Notes under the pieces: model-generated
Told to the model about the DNA's origin: nothing
Database searches by the model: none
What the model saw: the letters and a program-made list of their open reading frames with translations, nothing else
Source: Polyangiaceae bacterium
Lineage (GTDB): Bacteria; Myxococcota_A; Polyangia; Polyangiales; Polyangiaceae
Assembly (NCBI GenBank): GCA_025937785.1
Contig: JAICQQ010000031.1
Location: forward strand, 1 to 56,965
Direction of reading: 5' to 3'
DNA length: 56,965 bases
Translations under genes and position numbers: made by a program
Shown here: in pieces, positions 8,916 to 19,400 of the stretch
Position numbering within the stretch: the first letter of the stretch is position 1
Layout: each line of letters starts with the position of its first letter

Positions 8916-9656
8916 TCAGAACGAGAGCCGGCGCATCACGAAACGCGGCAGCCAGCGAATGACGAGCATGATAAGCTCCCAGATCCCCGGCGTGTAGAGT
9001 ACGGGCTTGCCCTTGTCCAGCGCCCGCACCACGTCGATCGCGACACGCTCTGGCTCGCCTGCGAACGGCGGCGGCTTCAGACCCGCGGTCATGCCGGTTT
9101 TCACGAAGCCCGGCTTCACGCAGACGACGCGCAGCCCCGCAGAGCGAAACTTGTGATCCAGCGACTCGAGATAGTGGGACAACCCCGCTTTGCTCGAGCC
9201 ATACAGGGCGACCGGCTTCCGGCCGCGGTCCCCCGCCACGGAAGAAAACGCCACCAAGGTGCCCCCGCCGCGCGCCAACAAACGCTGCCGCGCGAGCTCG
9301 CAGAAGACCACGGTGTGCGCGAAGTTGACCGTGAGCAGGCGGCGCGTGAAATCGAGGTCGGCTTCGAGCGCCTCTTGAGTACCGAACAGCCCCGCGGTCA
9401 CCACGACGGTATCGAACCCGCCGAGGGCAGCATCGGCCGCGGCCAGCGCTGGCTCGAACGTTTCGGGATGCTCGAGGTTGCAAATGGCGTGCCCCACGTC
9501 CGCCTGGGCCTGGTGGCGCGCCTTCAAGTCCGCAGCGCTGCGCTCGAGATCGCTCGCGTCGAACCCGAGCAGGAAGAGCGAATCGCCCCGCTCGGCAAGC
9601 CGTCGAGCGACCGCGCGGCCCATCCCGCTGGTGGCGCCTAGTAGGACGACCTTCAC
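8916..9656 (-). CDS. SDR oxidoreductase paired with the DprE1-like gene
   Basis: A 246-residue short-chain dehydrogenase: nucleotide motif LLGATSGMGRAVA, active-site Ser in AFSSVAGDRGR, YxxxK in LYGSSKAGL, and a hydrophobic/basic C-terminus (RWLPRFVMRRLSF) of the kind seen in DprE2, which probably binds the membrane. It starts with GTG at 9656, overlapping the TGA of the DprE1-like gene (GTGA), so the two are translationally coupled. Two SDRs behind one DprE1-like gene is unusual: one may be the true keto-reductase and the other may act on a second ketosugar or on chain modification. Of the two, this one is slightly less like mycobacterial DprE2. Confidence 0.87.
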   Translation of the reverse strand: MKVVLLGATSGMGRAVARRLAERGDSLFLLGFDASDLERSAADLKARHQAQADVGHAICNLEHPETFEPALAAADAALGGFDTVVVTAGLFGTQEALEADLDFTRRLLTVNFAHTVVFCELARQRLLARGGGTLVAFSSVAGDRGRKPVALYGSSKAGLSHYLESLDHKFRSAGLRVVCVKPGFVKTGMTAGLKPPPFAGEPERVAIDVVRALDKGKPVLYTPGIWELIMLVIRWLPRFVMRRLSF

Positions 9657-11026
9657 TTGTCACCGAAGAGGCGGCGTGACTGCGCGCTGCGCAGTCGGCG
9701 TCCGGGATCCCACTTCTCGCGCAGCGCCAGGAAGCGCGGCAGCCGCGGCTCCATCGCCCTGAAATGCTCCGGACGAGTGAAGCGATCTTTCGTCAGGTAG
9801 ATGCGCCCACCAGCAGCGATCACGAATTCGTTCAGGCGATCGACGATGGCTTGTAGCCCCGGTGTCGCCGGCATGTCGACCGCGATCGAGGTTCCTTCCA
9901 TCGGAAACGAAAGGACGCCCATGCCCTCGGGTCCACAGTCCTTGATCACACAGAGCGGCGATGCTCCGCCCAGGCGAGTCAGGTGCTCCATGAACTCACG
10001 CACGGCGGTTGGGCCGGCGGCACGCGGCAACACGCACTGATACTGGGAGAACCCTCGAGATCCGTAAGCGCGATTCCAATGCAGAATGGCGTCGAGCGGA
10101 TAAAAGAACGGGTCGGGCGCGGTGAGCCCGGAGGCGCGCTTGGCGAGATGACGCCAGTAGTAGCCCATGTTGAAGAGCCGTGCGGTGGTGGCGTTCAGCG
10201 CCCAGTTCGGCAGCTCTACCGGGAACACCACCTCGCGCGCGGGGCGCGGAGGCTTGGCGCGCGCTTCTTCGACCGTCGCCCAGCGCCCTGCCATGAGGAT
10301 GCCCCGGCCCATCCCGCGCCCACGATTCAGGCAATCGATCCAGCCCATGGTCATGGGCCAAGCCGGGGCGGCGGTACCGAGCTCGGCGAGGAACTCGTCG
10401 ATGTTACCGACGCGCACGCTCTGGGTGACGAGCCAGTTCGTCGGAATGCGTTGCAGCGTGAAGGTCACCTCGAGGATGTGACCGAGCAGGCCCATCCCGC
10501 CGATGGTGCCGTAGAACAAATCGGGCTCTTGCTCCGGAGAGCACACGACGACGCTGTCATCGGCGAGGCGCACCCGCAGACTCTGCACGTGGGCGCCGAA
10601 GCAGCCTTCACGGTGGTGGTTCTTGCCGTGCACGTCGCTCGCCACCATGCCGCCCAGCGTGACGAACTTGGTCCCCGGCGTCACCGGCGAGAACCATCCG
10701 CGAGGAATGAACAGCCGGTTCAATTCGGCCAAGCTCACGCCCGCTTCGGCGCGCATTCGGCCGCTGGCCTCGTCGAACTCGAGGATGCGGTTCGCAAGCC
10801 GGGTGGCGACGACTCGGTCGCTCGCGTGAGCTGGCAGCGAGGAATCACCGTACGAGCGCCCGAGCCCGCGCGAAAGCACGGCGCCGACCGTCGCTTGCTC
10901 GAGATGCTCCGACAGGAGCTCACGGCCGGGCATCGGTAGTCGGCCCCAACCGCTCAAGACTGGCTCAGGAAGCGCCTTCGAAACGTGCCCTGCGGCGAGA
11001 TCCATGGCTGCCAGGTCCCTCGGCAT
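9653..11026 (-). CDS. dprE1: FAD-dependent decaprenylphosphoryl-ribose oxidase-like protein (DprE1 family)
   Basis: About 457 residues from the ATG at 11026, close to the 461 of Mycobacterium tuberculosis DprE1. The frame runs up to 11215, but that N-terminus translates a short DNA repeat. FAD-binding motifs are present: SRGLGRSYGDSS, VTPGTKFVTLGGMVASDVHGKNHH (H133 matches the flavin-contacting H132) and LTKD (K413 matches catalytic K418). SFPMEGTSIAVDMP aligns with the region holding Cys387, the residue attacked by benzothiazinones; here the position is A382. The family oxidises C2 of polyprenylphosphoryl-ribose so that a DprE2-type SDR can reduce it to the arabinose form. The gene heads an operon with two such SDRs. 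Substrate identity is inferred. Confidence 0.9.
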   Translation of the reverse strand: MPRDLAAMDLAAGHVSKALPEPVLSGWGRLPMPGRELLSEHLEQATVGAVLSRGLGRSYGDSSLPAHASDRVVATRLANRILEFDEASGRMRAEAGVSLAELNRLFIPRGWFSPVTPGTKFVTLGGMVASDVHGKNHHREGCFGAHVQSLRVRLADDSVVVCSPEQEPDLFYGTIGGMGLLGHILEVTFTLQRIPTNWLVTQSVRVGNIDEFLAELGTAAPAWPMTMGWIDCLNRGRGMGRGILMAGRWATVEEARAKPPRPAREVVFPVELPNWALNATTARLFNMGYYWRHLAKRASGLTAPDPFFYPLDAILHWNRAYGSRGFSQYQCVLPRAAGPTAVREFMEHLTRLGGASPLCVIKDCGPEGMGVLSFPMEGTSIAVDMPATPGLQAIVDRLNEFVIAAGGRIYLTKDRFTRPEHFRAMEPRLPRFLALREKWDPGRRLRSAQSRRLFGDK

Positions 11027-11148
11027 GCTCCGTCCGTATTCGTCGAATTTTATGATGCTCCCATCGTAGCTCGGTTCTCCGACCGACTCCAGCGGTTCAT
11101 GGACCGGCGGTGAGACTTGTTGGTGCAGGATGGCGCGGGCGCAGGGGC

Positions 11149-11229
11149 TTTCGGCATTTCCGCCTTTCGGCATTTCACCTCGGCATTTCAGCTCGCATTT
11201 CAGCTCGCATTTCAACTCGCCATTTCAAC
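11149..11229. repeat. short imperfect tandem repeat (CATTTC every 12-16 bases)
   Basis: Six copies of CATTTC(A) begin at 11155, 11171, 11184, 11196, 11208 and 11221, most followed by a CTCG-like spacer. The array lies in the 300-base gap between the divergent DprE1-like gene and the outer-membrane protein gene, so it sits in or near both promoters. Nothing else recognisable is present in that gap. Confidence 0.75.
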
Positions 11230-11326
11230 ATAGTCCTAGCCTGCGGTCTCGGAAGTCGCGCCGGCCGTAGCGGTAGCCGCTTTCGGCTTGACCGCCTCCG
11301 CTATCCAAAAGAAGACTGCACGAGCC

Positions 11327-11962
11327 ATGAAGCCCGTGATCTGCCCGCTCTTGTTGCTCCTGGTACCGGGAGTCGCTTGGGGACAAGAAGGCTCCGATGA
11401 AGCGAACTACGCTGCCCCACTCGAGCGGCGCGGCGGCTTCACGATGGGCTTGAGCTACGGGTTCGGCGTCGGCAACTACGAAGGCTACCCCAACGAAGTC
11501 GAGAAGATGAACAACCCCGAGTACCGCGTGGCCACGGGCACCACGTTGGCTTCCGGCTTTTCGATCTGGCTCGGCGGCGCGCTGCGCGACTGGCTCACGT
11601 TCGGTGCAGGGTTCTTCGCGGCGGGGGGCGGCAGCGAGGACGCTGTGGGGGGCGGCAACGGTTTCGGCGTGCACATCGAGGCGTTTCCGCTGTATCCGAT
11701 GGGCGGCCTCTGGCGCGACCTGGCGCTTGCGACGGAATTCGGAGCCGGTACTGGCATGCTCGACAACAAGGCCGGTGGCGACGACGCCGAGGGCGGCAGC
11801 ATGTCACTGATCAGCGCCGGGCTCATCTTCGAACCCTGGCAGTTCTGGCACATGTCGCACGGGCCTTCATTGATGGTCCGGCATCAGTTCAGCGATTCCA
11901 TGACCGGCTCCACCGTACTGCTCGGTTGGCGCATGGCCTTCTATTGGACGCAGAAGGGCTGA
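11327..11962 (+). CDS. putative outer-membrane or periplasmic beta-rich protein
   Basis: About 211 residues. A Sec signal peptide (KPVICPLLLLLVPGVAWG, cleavage before QEG) is followed by Gly/aromatic-rich alternating segments (GGFTMGLSYGFGVGNYEG, GFSIWLGGALRDWLTFGAGFF, HGPSLMVRHQF, GSTVLLGWRMAFYW) that look like beta-strands of a small barrel. The C-terminus does not end in the usual aromatic residue but has FYW six residues earlier. The start was taken at the ATG at 11327, which begins the signal peptide; the frame extends 13 codons upstream. No family is recognised. It ends six bases from the convergent small paralog gene. Confidence 0.7.
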   Translation: MKPVICPLLLLLVPGVAWGQEGSDEANYAAPLERRGGFTMGLSYGFGVGNYEGYPNEVEKMNNPEYRVATGTTLASGFSIWLGGALRDWLTFGAGFFAAGGGSEDAVGGGNGFGVHIEAFPLYPMGGLWRDLALATEFGAGTGMLDNKAGGDDAEGGSMSLISAGLIFEPWQFWHMSHGPSLMVRHQFSDSMTGSTVLLGWRMAFYWTQKG

Positions 11963-11968
11963 CGCCGA

Positions 11969-12796
11969 TCACTCGAACAGCTTGGTACCGCGCTGTAGCG
12001 GGACCAGCATGGCCACGGCAGCCCCCGCCGGTGCCTGTTCGCCCTCGTGGAGCACGTAGACCTCGAGCTTGTCACCGGCTCGAGCATTCGCGGGAACGTA
12101 CACCTTGAGCGCCGCACGCTCGAAGCTTTGCGACGCGCCGCGCGCGTGCGCGGCACCGTTCGTTGGCTTGGCGTCGTGCCTCGCCGCCGGCGCGGAGTGA
12201 CGGAGCGCCCGCGCCCGCACGCTGGCGGGAAGCGGCGTCACCTCTGCGCCGAAGCTCGGGTCGGCGGAAGACAACACGCCGTCGTCCGTCACGACCGGCT
12301 TGACCGAGGCTTTGTGCGACGGCGTCGGGGGCGGGCGGAGACTCTTGGAGGCCGGCTGCGAGCGTACGCTAGGAGGTGCACTCGGCTTCGCGGGAACAGG
12401 CTTGCGCGTCGAAGCTGGTGAGGGCGGAGCCGGCGGGGCCTTCGAAACACCTTTCACGCCCCCTTTCAGCCCGAGCGGGTAGTCGGTCTCCGCCGAACTG
12501 CCGTTCGCGCCGTGGGAGACACCTGTCGCGGCGGCGGCTTGAGGCGGGAGCGGGGGCGGCTTCACCTGCTTCGGAGCGCCATCGGAGCCCGACGCATTCA
12601 GCTCGGCCACGGCCTTCGCCAGCACGACCGCGCGCAGATCGTCACCCGAGTCACCGGCTGCTTCAGCAGCCCGCCGCAACCAACGCAGCGCTTCGCTCGG
12701 GTCACCTCGATTCCAAAGTGCCTCTGCCGTTTCTAGAGCCAAGGTCACGTCGTCGCTATCGTTGGGCTCGGATACCGGAAAGTTCATCTGGTTCAT
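11969..12796 (-). CDS. member 1 of an unrecognised small paralogous family (helical head, Pro/Ser linker, C-terminal beta domain)
   Basis: About 275 residues from the ATG at 12796 (AAGG upstream; the frame extends to 12832 but would overlap the preceding gene). Head: a TPR-like helix pair, with ETAEALWNRGDPSEALRWLRR and DDLRAVVLAKAVAEL (residues about 15-65). Then a 140-residue linker rich in Pro, Ser, Ala and Lys. Tail: about 50 residues (ALKVYVPANARAGDKLEVYVL ... AMLVPL). Head and tail match two other genes in this window (12807-13385 and 50250-51206). It is third in an operon behind the giant TPR gene, starting 10 bases after the second gene. No signal peptide, so cytoplasmic; function unknown, possibly an adaptor. 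Confidence 0.78.
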   Translation of the reverse strand: MNQMNFPVSEPNDSDDVTLALETAEALWNRGDPSEALRWLRRAAEAAGDSGDDLRAVVLAKAVAELNASGSDGAPKQVKPPPLPPQAAAATGVSHGANGSSAETDYPLGLKGGVKGVSKAPPAPPSPASTRKPVPAKPSAPPSVRSQPASKSLRPPPTPSHKASVKPVVTDDGVLSSADPSFGAEVTPLPASVRARALRHSAPAARHDAKPTNGAAHARGASQSFERAALKVYVPANARAGDKLEVYVLHEGEQAPAGAAVAMLVPLQRGTKLFE

Positions 12797-12806
12797 TGAG
12801 ACTACC

Positions 12807-13385
12807 TTAGGAAAGCTTGTCCAACAAATCATGATCGGGGTCGGTCAGCACCACGAGCGCCTCGTGATAGCCGTCGGGCACTTCCCCGTCTTCGAGCAGC
12901 CGGGCAACGAAGAGCTCGCCATCGCGCACGGATCGCTTGATGCATACCCGCAGCGCCTGAGTAAGGACGGGAGCGCGCATGGTCGCATCGCCATTTGCTT
13001 CCGGCGAGTGTGCATGACCCGGCTCCACACCAGCTCCGTTGCTGCTGCCGTTGGAGGCCGCGGTTGTCTCGGTGCTCTGGAGGCGTGCGCCGGGCCCTGG
13101 TGGAGGCATCGGAGGGCGCGTGAGCTGGGTCCTCTCGCTCTCCGATGCCTCGGGGGCATCGTCATCCGCGACTTCCACTTGCTCGGCCAGATCCGCCGCT
13201 GCGCGAGCCAGCTCCAACGCTCGCACATCGCTGCCCGCGGCGTCCGCGCTTTCTTGCGCCTTGCGCAGCCACCGGATCGCTTCTTCCCTCTCGCCGCCCA
13301 CCCACAACGAGGCAGCGGTCGTCAGGGCCAGCACGACGTCTTCGGTGTCGTCCGGCTCCGCCTCGGGAAACTTTGCGTCAGTCAT
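12807..13385 (-). CDS. member 2 of the unrecognised small paralogous family
   Basis: A 192-residue protein with the same three-part plan as its neighbour: an N-terminal helix pair (LTTAASLWVGGEREEAIRWL, DVRALELARAAADLAEQ), a shorter acidic then Pro-rich linker, and a C-terminal domain (ALRVCIKRSVRDGELFVARLL ... EALVVLTDPD). Start ATG at 13385 has a good GGAGAAGGA ribosome-binding site. It lies 30 bases after the stop of the giant TPR gene and 10 bases before the next paralog, all on the minus strand, so it is almost certainly co-transcribed. Lacks a signal peptide or membrane segment. Function unknown; a TPR-linked regulatory or scaffold role is inference. Confidence 0.8.
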   Translation of the reverse strand: MTDAKFPEAEPDDTEDVVLALTTAASLWVGGEREEAIRWLRKAQESADAAGSDVRALELARAAADLAEQVEVADDDAPEASESERTQLTRPPMPPPGPGARLQSTETTAASNGSSNGAGVEPGHAHSPEANGDATMRAPVLTQALRVCIKRSVRDGELFVARLLEDGEVPDGYHEALVVLTDPDHDLLDKLS

Positions 13386-13415
13386 CGATCGTTCCTTCTC
13401 CGTGTGTTGTAAAAG

Positions 13416-16400
13416 TCATTGGAGCGCCTCGAGCAGCAGGCGAGCGTCGGGGTTGTCGGGGTCTTCTCCCATTGCTTTTTGCGCCATGCGCCGGGCCGCG
13501 CTCGTGTCGCCCTTCTTGCGCGCCAGGTTGCCCAGCAAGAAGTAGGCTTTCGACCGCTCGCTGGAGCGCGCCCCGTGTGCGTCCAGCGAGGTCCCGGTGC
13601 GATCCTTCATCGCGGTCACCGAACGCAGCGCTCGTCCGGCGGTCTTCTCATCGTCCAAGTCGAGCGCCAGCATCCCCAACGTGAGCGCGACCTCACCGTT
13701 TCGGCGCTCGAGCTTCTGCGCCTGGACCAGCGCATCGAACGCCTCGCAAATCTGGTCTTCGCGCAGGTAGAGCTGCGCCAGTTCCCAAAATGCAGCCACC
13801 CGCGCCGCTGGCTTGCGCGCGTCCGCGGCTCGAGCGAGCTGTTCCAGCTCGGCGATAGCCTCGTCACGCTGACCGCGCATGGCCCGCAGCCGAGCGAGCA
13901 GCACGCCCGAGTCGGACGAGGAGTGCGCTCGCTCGGCTTGCTCCAGGTACTGCTCGGCACGCGCGGGATCGGTGTCGATCACCAGGCGTGCGGCCTGCGC
14001 CAGCAGCAACGCCTTCGTCTCCAGTGCCTCCGAGCGGGCGGCGTCGTCCACGAGCACATCCGCCAAGCGCCGAGTCTCCCCGCATTTTTCGTAGACGGCT
14101 CGAATGCGGTCCCGCAGCCGCTCGTGATCCGGCAGCCTCTCTCGCACGCGCTCGAGGTCGTCGAGCACGTCGTTCAGGCGACCGAGTTTCTCCGCGACGC
14201 CGATCAATTTGAAGGCGATCCGAACCAGCCCGTCCCCCTGCTCCAGGCGCAGCAGGCCCCGGTAAGCGTGGATCGCGTCGTCGGGGTCCGCTTGTTTCTC
14301 GGCCAACCGAGCCAAACGCGACAGGGCGTCAGCGTTGTCGGGGCTATCCAGCAACAGCGTGCGCAACTGCTGCCGGGCAGCGCTGTCCTGCTCGTGTTTC
14401 TCGAGCAGATCGGCGAGCCGCAAGATCAATACGTCGGATTCCGGCCGCCCCTTCTTTTGACTGAGCACTTCCAGCGCTCGGATCAACTCAGCGCCATAGG
14501 CGCCACTTTCGTCGTGCGCTCGCTCGAGCGCCGCGAGCGCCTCCTCGTCCCGTTCGAGCGCCTGCAAGAGCTCCGCACGTTTGAAGTGTAGCGTGGCATC
14601 GGCAGGGCGTTCGACGAGCCGCTGCTCGAGCAGCGCAAGGCCGCGTTCGGACTGGCCAGCGCTGACCCAAGCGTCGACCGCTTCGAACAGGAGCTCTGCG
14701 TCTCTCGGTCGCGCTAGGACGGCGCGAGTCAGGACGCCCGCGGCTGCTTCGACGTCGTAGACCTGAGCGTAGGCGTCGACCAGGCGGCGACGCAACGCCT
14801 CGTCCGCTGGAGCTTTCTCGAAGCCCGCCTCGAGAACTTCGACGGCTCCCCGCGCGTCCCCCTGCTCGAGCACCCTGGCGTGCAGCTCGAGCGCGACCGC
14901 TCCCACTCGATCGGGGCTCTCGAGCGCGAGCAGGCGACGGAGCGTGGCGACCGGGTCGCTCGACGGAGCCAGGTCCGCGAGGGCGGCCAGCGCCCGGAGC
15001 GCCTGTAAATGCTCCGGGAACTCCAGCAGCAGCGCCTCGTACGTGCGCACTGCATCACGCGGCCGTTGCGCACGCTCGAGGAGCACGCCCACTCGCAGCG
15101 ACAACGCCACCACGGTGGGCTTGTCGTTGATCGCCCGGGCCGCAGCCAGCTGCGCTTCGAACACGCTGACCAGCTCGTCCAACCTGCCCAGGCGTTCCAG
15201 CGTCTCGGCGAGGAGCTCGGCCGCCTCGCGCTGCCCGGGATCCTCGTCGAGCGCTTTCTCGAGAGTGGCGACAGCCGCGTCGACGTCACTGTCGTCGGTC
15301 AGCAGCAGTTTCGCTTGCGCCAGCCTCAGCGCACCGCGGTCGGCCCCTCTGACCTTGGGCAAGGTCTGTTCGATGATCTCCTTGAGCTCGGTGTGATCTC
15401 CCAGCCGCAAGTAGGTCGCGAACAGCGGCTCCCATACGGAGCGATCGTCGGGCCGTTCCGAGAGCAGCCGGCGATACACGAGCGCGGCGCGCCGGTCATC
15501 GGCGAGCCCTTGCTCGATGAGCGCGACGGCGCGTTGCAACAGGCCGTGGCGCTCTGCTGTATCCACCTCGTCGGCGAGCGCCAACGTGAGATCGAATGCT
15601 TCCGCGTAGCGCCCGGCAGCCTGATAGTGCTGCGCCAGCTGCTCCCGCAGGTAGTAGCGCATCTCGCCGTCCAGGTCCGAGCGCTGGAGCAGGGCGGATG
15701 TCGTACGCTCGAGCAGCGTTCCGTTGCCGACATAGGCGCACTGCCGCACCGCGGCGCGCCCCTCTTCGAGGGTGGCGTCAGGCAGCGCGGCGAGATGAGT
15801 CAAGGCACCGGCGAGTTGATTCTCGCGTCCGCTCATGCGAGCGGCGCGCACTGCGGCCCGCGCGAACCCAGCGTGATTCGGATAGGCAGACAGGGCTCGC
15901 TCCAGCAATGCGTCACGCCGCTCGGGGGCGGGATCGAGCGCTATGGCGCGCTGCAGTAGATCGAGCGCCTGATCCGCCGCGATGCGCTCGGCGATTCTGG
16001 CTTCGGCCACGCGATAAGCAGCCTCCGCGTGCCGGGCCCGGTACTCGCTCCGGGGCAGGGCCCCAAGGTAGGCCTCCAGTGCCTCGATCTCCTTCTTGTC
16101 GTCGCCCAGCCAAGCGTAAACGCGCGCGAGCTGGAGCCAGGACGCGGCATACTTCTCGACCGTCCCGATCGCGCTCTGCAGGCGGTCAGCGTGATTCGAA
16201 ACAGCCGCGGCGCGTGCCTCTTTATCGTCGAGCCGCGCGTACACCCCTGTCAGCTCGGCCAGCGCTGCGATCTTGTCTACGTCACTCGCCGCCCGCGTCA
16301 GCCGGCTCTCCAGCGCGCGCTTCAGCAGCTCGTCCTTGCCGCGCGCCTTCAAGCAAGCTTCGAGTTGGGACGCCTCATCGGGTCCTTCCAGCGCGATCTC

Positions 16401-19400
16401 GAAGGCAGATTCGAGGAAGTCCTTGGTCGCGAGGCGCTCGCCTTTTGCAGCGGCCACCTCACTCAAGCTGAGGTACACGTCGGCGCGCGAGACTCCGAGC
16501 GCCGCGTCCGTGGCAGGCCGGTGGAGTAGCAGCAAGGAGGCACGGAGCGTCTGCTCGGCGCGCTCGAGCTCGTGCGCGGCGAGCGCCGCCGTTCCGAACT
16601 CGAACAGCAGGCTCGCGTCGGTCGCGCTGATCTCCGCTGCCAGCGCGAGCTCGGCCAGAGCCTCGCTGTCTTTGCCGGCCCTCGCCAGGGCTTGGCCAAG
16701 GGTCTGATGGGCACGCGCACGCGTCTTCGGCCGGCGCACGCCGTAAGCGTCGATCAATTCCCGAAGCGCGAGCATCGCGGACTCGTGTAATCCGGCACGG
16801 CTCTGGGCGCTCGCCAGAGCCAACTTCAGCTCCTGGTCATCTGGAGCCAGCGCCCCCGCCTGCGCCCAGAGCGGGATGGCCGCCGCTGGATTGCCGACCT
16901 TCTCCTGAAACAGGTGAGCCGCTTCCGTGAGCAGCGCCAGGCGCTCTTCGGCCGTGGACCTGAGCGGGACTTCGCCCACGAGCAGGGTGGCCAAGCCCTG
17001 GTGGGCCTCTTCTTCACGGTACAGCTCCGCGAGGCGCGCGCGCAGCGAAAGTACGTTCGGCAGGCGCTGAACCGTGAGTTCGAGCCGCGTGCGCGCGCGG
17101 TGCCGTTCACCGAGTTCGAGGCAGCGCTCGATCACTGCGACGGCACAAGCTGCCAGCGCTTCCCCCTGCGACAGGTCGCAGACCCGCTCCAGCGCTTCCA
17201 GCGCTGCGTAACGGTCGCCCCGTGCGGAGTACAGCCGAGCCAGAGCTTCGAGCGAGGGTACCGAGTTCAGCTCCGAAGCGCGTTGGTGAGCGGCGATCGC
17301 GAGCGGCGCTTCCTCGAGCTGTTCCCAAAGCTTGCCGGCGTGTTCGAAGTAGCTCCTCGCGCCCTCCTCGTCGCCGGTGCGCACGAGAGCGCGCCCGATG
17401 CGCTCCCAAAGCTCGGCGCGATCGACGTGCCTGCCCGCTTGCTCGAGGAGCTCGGAGTACTTGGTGACCGACTTGATCGCGGCGCTGTCCGTGACGTCTT
17501 CCTCGAACATGCGCCGGAAGATTTCGAGCGCTCCTTCGGGTCGATGCAGCGCGTCCGCGCTGACGAGGGCCGCGGAACGTTGCAGCGAGCGCCGCCGCGA
17601 CACACTGAACGGGAGCTCTACTGCTTCGTTCAACAGCCGAAACGCCTGTTGTTCCGGGGAGCCCTGCTTGCGCCGGCGAGACTTGGACCCAGCCTCGCCT
17701 TCGCCCAGATCGAGCAGTTGTTGCGCTCGACTCTTGATGGCCCAGTAGGCCGCGTCCTCGGCCAGCTCGTCTCCGGCGTACCAGCGCTCTATGGCCACCA
17801 CGCGCAAGCTGTCGGTCAGCTCGGCAGCGCGTTCGGGCGTGTCGGCCGATTCGATGATCGAGACCGCGTCGCGCCACTCGCGCGCGCTGACGAAGGCGTC
17901 GAGGGCGCCCGCAAAGTCTCCCAGGTGGTCACGTCGGACACTCGCGAGCTGCACCAACAAGAGCGCGCGCCGTTCGCCTTCCGAAGCGGCAGCTTCGCTC
18001 GACAACAACTCCGCTAACGCTTCCCAGCGGGCCTCCGCTTCGAGCAAGCGCGCGAGCACGCTGAAGCTTTCGTCGTCGGAGCCGAAGCGCTCCCGCACTA
18101 GTTGCCAGCGGTCGATGGCCTTCGAGTTGTCGGCGAGCCGCTCCGCATAGGTTCTCGCGATCAGCACGTGATCGGCGCGAGCGCGATCCCCCGTCAGCAG
18201 GGCCGCCCGCGCTTCGAGCACGGGGATCACGTCGACCCACTGCTTCGCGCCCAATAGCACCATAGCCAGCCCGTCCAGCGCTTCCTGGTCGTCGGCAGCG
18301 AAGCTCAGCACCTCGCGCCAGTTCTTGGCCGCGCGCTCCCAGTCGCCGAGCGCGTCGGCGGCGATCTTCGCCGCGCGCACCAGCGCATCACGTCGCGCCG
18401 CCGGCTCGGCCTCTACGCCGGCGAGGCGTTCCAGAACCTCGCAATGGTGATCGACGTCTTCGGTGCTGGACAGCAGGCGATCGAGCGCACGCGCGGCTAC
18501 CAGCACGGTCGCGTCGTCCGACGCCAGCTGCAACACGCGCTCGAAGAGCTCCGTCTCGCGCGAGCGATCGCTGAGGTCCGCGGCGTAGACCAGCGCTGCC
18601 TCGAGAAACAGTTCGCACTCCACGGGGCTGTTCTCGGCCGCGCGCACCAAGATTTCGGCGTAACGCCGGGGCTCGGCCAGTTCCTTGGCCAGCTCGCGCA
18701 GCTGTCGGCGAGGCTCTTTCGAGGCGGGTTCGAGCTGTACGAGCTTGCTCAAACTAGTGAACGCTCCCAAACGGTCGCCGAGGTCGCCGAGCTTGGCAGC
18801 GACGATCTCGCGCAGCACCTGGCCGCGGCGCGCCTTGTCATCCAAGAATTCGAGCTCGGTTTCCGCGATGCGCACCACATCGCTCAGCCGCCCCATGCGC
18901 TGATAGGTGGCTTTCAAGAGCTCGGCGGCCTGCTCGCGGGTCTCCGTGAGCTCCGACGACACGACGACCGCGGCGTCGGCGAAGTCCTCGGTGCCGAGCA
19001 CCCGCTCCATGATCTGGCAGGCCCGCTCACTTTCCGGTTCTAGATCCAGTATTTGGCGCACGCAGGTGAGCGCCTCGTCCGCGTGATCGAGCTCGAGCCA
19101 GCGACACGCGATCTGGTCCAGCATGGCGATCAGCTCTGGCCCGGACAAATCGGCGAGGCGCTTGGTCAAAAGGTCGATCAGCTTGCGCGTGTGACCGCAG
19201 CGTTTGTAGAGCCGCTCGAGCGTCGACTGCGCGCGCGCATCCTCGGGTTTCAGCTCCACCAACTGTTCGAGGTACTGAATCGCCCGCTCTGGGTCGTTTG
19301 CCAGATCTTTGGCGGTGAGCGCGGCCTCGTCGAGCAGGCCGATGCGCTCCTCGCCTTCGGGCGCGTAGGTGATGGCTGCGTCGAACAAGCCAAACACTTC

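Noticed and set aside
10600..11215. Longer start of the DprE1-like protein at 11215
   Set aside because: The added 63 residues begin by translating the CATTTC repeat and have no counterpart in DprE1; the ATG at 11026 gives the expected length.
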